From: Opitutia bacterium
GTDB lineage: Bacteria > Verrucomicrobiota > Verrucomicrobiae > Opitutales > UBA953
Direction of reading: 5' to 3'
DNA: 6,327 nt
NCBI GenBank assembly: GCA_947488485.1
Contig: CANKZO010000131.1
Location: 1-6,327 of the forward strand
Positions 5,015 to 6,327 of the stretch are shown here, in pieces. Both the position numbers and the translations under genes were made by a program. Under the pieces are notes generated by a model. It saw only the letters and a program-made list of their open reading frames with translations. It did not search any database and had not been told where the DNA came from. Position 1 is the stretch's first letter. Each line of letters starts with the position of its first letter.

Positions 5015-6148
5015 ATGAAGCCGACCCCGCTCCTCGCCCTCCTCCTTGCCGCCGTCGCATCCGCCGCGCCGGAAGCCAAATTCCGTCCGCAGGAGATCGG
5101 CCAGATTGAGATCGGCTACGGCCTCGCGATCGCCGACGTCGATGGCGACGGCAAGAAGGACATCGTGCTGGCCGACAAGACCACGATCCAGTGGTATCAG
5201 AATCCCACGTGGAAGAGGCACGTCATCGCCGAGAACCTGACGAAGGAAGACAACGTCTGCGTCGCGGCCCAGGACCTCGACGGCGACGGCAAGGCCGAGA
5301 TCGCCGTGGGCGCGGGCTGGAATCCCGGCGACACGGTGAAGAGTGGTGCGGTGTTCTACCTCATCCCGCCCGCCGACCGCACCCAGAAGTGGGAAGCGGT
5401 GAAGCTCCACCATGAGCCGACGGTTCATCGCATGGCTTGGGTCGAAGTGGCCACCGGCCGCTGGGACCTCGTCGTCCAGCCTCTCCACGGTGTCGGTAAC
5501 AAGGCCGGGGCCGGCGTAGGTGCGAAGCTGCTCGCTTACCGCAAGCCGGCCAATCCGAAGGACGTGTGGACGACCGAGGTCGCCAACGACGTCAGCCACA
5601 TCACCCATAATCTGGAGGCGGTCCGCTGGGATCGTTCCTCGCGCCAGCAGCTCCTGACCGGCTCCAAGGAAGGCATCTGGTTCAACTCTTATGCCGACGG
5701 CAAGTGGAGCCAGACGCAGCTGACCAAGGAGCCCGTCGGCGAACTCCGCGCCGGCAAGCTGGCCTCCGGGGCCATGATCGCGACCGTCGAACCCTTCCAC
5801 GGCACGAAGTCCGCGGTCTACACGCGCGATGCCGCCGGCGTCTGGCAGCGCCAGCAGATCCTCGACGGCTACAAGGACGGCCATGCCGTCGCCTGCGCCG
5901 ACTTCCTCGGCACTGGCAGCGACCAGGTCATGATCGGCTGGCGCGGCGCCAAGCCCGCCGACCGCGGTATCCGCCTGCTCACCCCGCTCGACGATGCCGG
6001 CAAGACCTGGCGCACGGACGTCATCTCGACCGAAGCGATCGCCGTCGAAGACTTCAAAGCCGCCGACCTGGACGGCGACGGCAAGACCGACCTCATCGTC
6101 GCCGGCCGCCACACCAAGAACCTCATGATCTTCTGGAACGCCCGCTAA
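5015..6148 (+). CDS. Secreted FG-GAP/VCBS-repeat protein of unknown function
   Basis: The 377-residue product begins with a clear Sec signal peptide: K2, a hydrophobic core LLALLLAAVA (6-15) and a likely cut after A15-S16-A17. The start at 5015 is chosen for this; the frame stays open back to 4895 through the repeat element, but that extension makes no sense as protein. The mature part is beta-rich and carries FG-GAP/VCBS-type calcium loops: DVDGDGKKD (41-49), DLDGDGKAE (87-95) and DLDGDGKTD (341-349), plus a degenerate one, DFLGTGSDQ (276-284). This fits a beta-propeller acting outside the cytoplasm. Such proteins are common in Verrucomicrobia and Planctomycetes and are often suggested to bind or modify sugars, but no catalytic site can be named. 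No anchor or sorting tail is seen; it ends NLMIFWNAR. No Shine-Dalgarno sits at normal distance (an AGG is 14 nt upstream). A strong terminator follows 19 bp after the stop. Confidence 0.88.
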   Translation: MKPTPLLALLLAAVASAAPEAKFRPQEIGQIEIGYGLAIADVDGDGKKDIVLADKTTIQWYQNPTWKRHVIAENLTKEDNVCVAAQDLDGDGKAEIAVGAGWNPGDTVKSGAVFYLIPPADRTQKWEAVKLHHEPTVHRMAWVEVATGRWDLVVQPLHGVGNKAGAGVGAKLLAYRKPANPKDVWTTEVANDVSHITHNLEAVRWDRSSRQQLLTGSKEGIWFNSYADGKWSQTQLTKEPVGELRAGKLASGAMIATVEPFHGTKSAVYTRDAAGVWQRQQILDGYKDGHAVACADFLGTGSDQVMIGWRGAKPADRGIRLLTPLDDAGKTWRTDVISTEAIAVEDFKAADLDGDGKTDLIVAGRHTKNLMIFWNAR

Positions 6149-6167
6149 GGCGTCCCGGATAGGCATG

Positions 6168-6193
6168 AAAAAGCCCTCGTGAGAGGGCTTTTT
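6168..6193. terminator. Bidirectional intrinsic terminator
   Basis: A perfect 11-bp inverted repeat, AAAAAGCCCTC (6168-6178) and GAGGGCTTTTT (6183-6193), encloses the tetraloop GTGA. On both strands the GC stem ends in a run of five T, so it can stop transcription of the FG-GAP gene from the left and of tRNA-Gln from the right. It is the only classical intrinsic terminator I see in the window. Confidence 0.93.
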
Positions 6194-6205
6194 GCTTTCA
6201 GGAAA

Positions 6206-6276
6206 TAGTCCGACTAGGATTTGAACCTAGACAAGGAGAATCAGAATCTCCTGTGCTACCATTACACCATCGGACT
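6206..6276 (-). tRNA. tRNA-Gln, anticodon CUG
   Basis: The minus strand folds into a full cloverleaf of 71 nt without encoded CCA. The acceptor is AGTCCGA paired with TCGGACT, then TG, then D-stem GTGT/GCAC (one T-G wobble) with loop AATGGTA. The anticodon stem is GGAGA/TCTCC with loop TTCTGAT, giving anticodon CTG (6244-6242 on the minus strand), which reads the glutamine codon CAG. The variable loop is TTGT, and the T arm is CTAGG/CCTAG with loop TTCAAAT. The discriminator base is A. The next bases are TTTCC, so CCA must be added by the nucleotidyltransferase. The first acceptor pair is A1-U72 rather than the U1-A72 usual in bacterial tRNA-Gln. It is convergent with the FG-GAP gene and shares the terminator at 6168-6193. 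Confidence 0.96.
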
Positions 6277-6291
6277 GTCCTGAGTCGTCTG

Positions 6292-6319
6292 ACGATGGGA
6301 CTCTGGGTCGGTTCGTCAA
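6292..6319 (-). promoter_or_regulatory. Possible promoter of tRNA-Gln
   Basis: On the minus strand a good -35-like TTGACG (6319-6314) stands 16 bp before a poor -10-like CATCGT (6297-6292, three of six matches to TATAAT). Transcription would start near 6285, giving a leader of about nine bases before the tRNA at 6276. The position is right but the -10 match is weak; the tRNA could instead be read from further upstream, outside the window. Confidence 0.35.
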
Positions 6320-6327
6320 AAAGAAAG

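Noticed and set aside
4685..6166. 493-residue open frame on the minus strand, the longest in the window
   Set aside because: It runs antisense to the FG-GAP gene, through the hairpin element and into the end of purC. The plus strand shows a signal peptide and calcium loops, so this is a shadow of GC-rich coding.
6279..6303. GAGTC/GACTC and CGTC/GACG inverted repeats upstream of tRNA-Gln
   Set aside because: The repeats are short and overlap the putative promoter; too weak to call a regulatory structure.

Overview
The window looks like a chromosomal, mostly housekeeping stretch of a GC-rich bacterium (about two-thirds GC by eye). Three things point to the PVC group, perhaps an Opitutae-type Verrucomicrobium: a secreted FG-GAP/VCBS protein, start codons with no clear Shine-Dalgarno sequence, and a TAGGG-framed hairpin repeat cluster. 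This placement is inference; no lineage-defining gene is present.

Layout from left to right: a HAD-family hydrolase on the minus strand, cut by the window edge (1-485); prfA, peptide chain release factor 1 (594-1679, +); a small membrane-anchored protein of unknown function (1666-2148, -); a TcdA-type tRNA threonylcarbamoyladenosine dehydratase (2246-3028, +); a TatD-family metal-dependent hydrolase (3014-3808, -); purC, SAICAR synthase (3899-4795, +); a non-coding interval with a 140-bp nested palindromic element made of four hairpins (4822-4961); a secreted FG-GAP/VCBS-repeat protein (5015-6148, +); a bidirectional intrinsic terminator (6168-6193); and tRNA-Gln with anticodon CUG (6206-6276, -).

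The first six protein genes alternate strand strictly (- + - + - +), so there is no operon among them. Two convergent pairs overlap tail to tail by 14 and 15 bp with no terminator between them. The genes share broad themes (translation: RF1, the tRNA-modifying TcdA, tRNA-Gln; nucleotide and nucleic-acid metabolism: PurC, TatD) but do not form one pathway.

The most interesting signal is the hairpin cluster between purC and the FG-GAP gene. It has four units with the frame TAGGG-stem-loop-stem-CC, two forward and two inverted. Eight of the nine differences between paired units are base-pair-preserving double changes in the stems, and a possible 4-bp target duplication flanks the whole. I see no new multi-gene system such as defence, secretion or biosynthesis in the protein-coding part.
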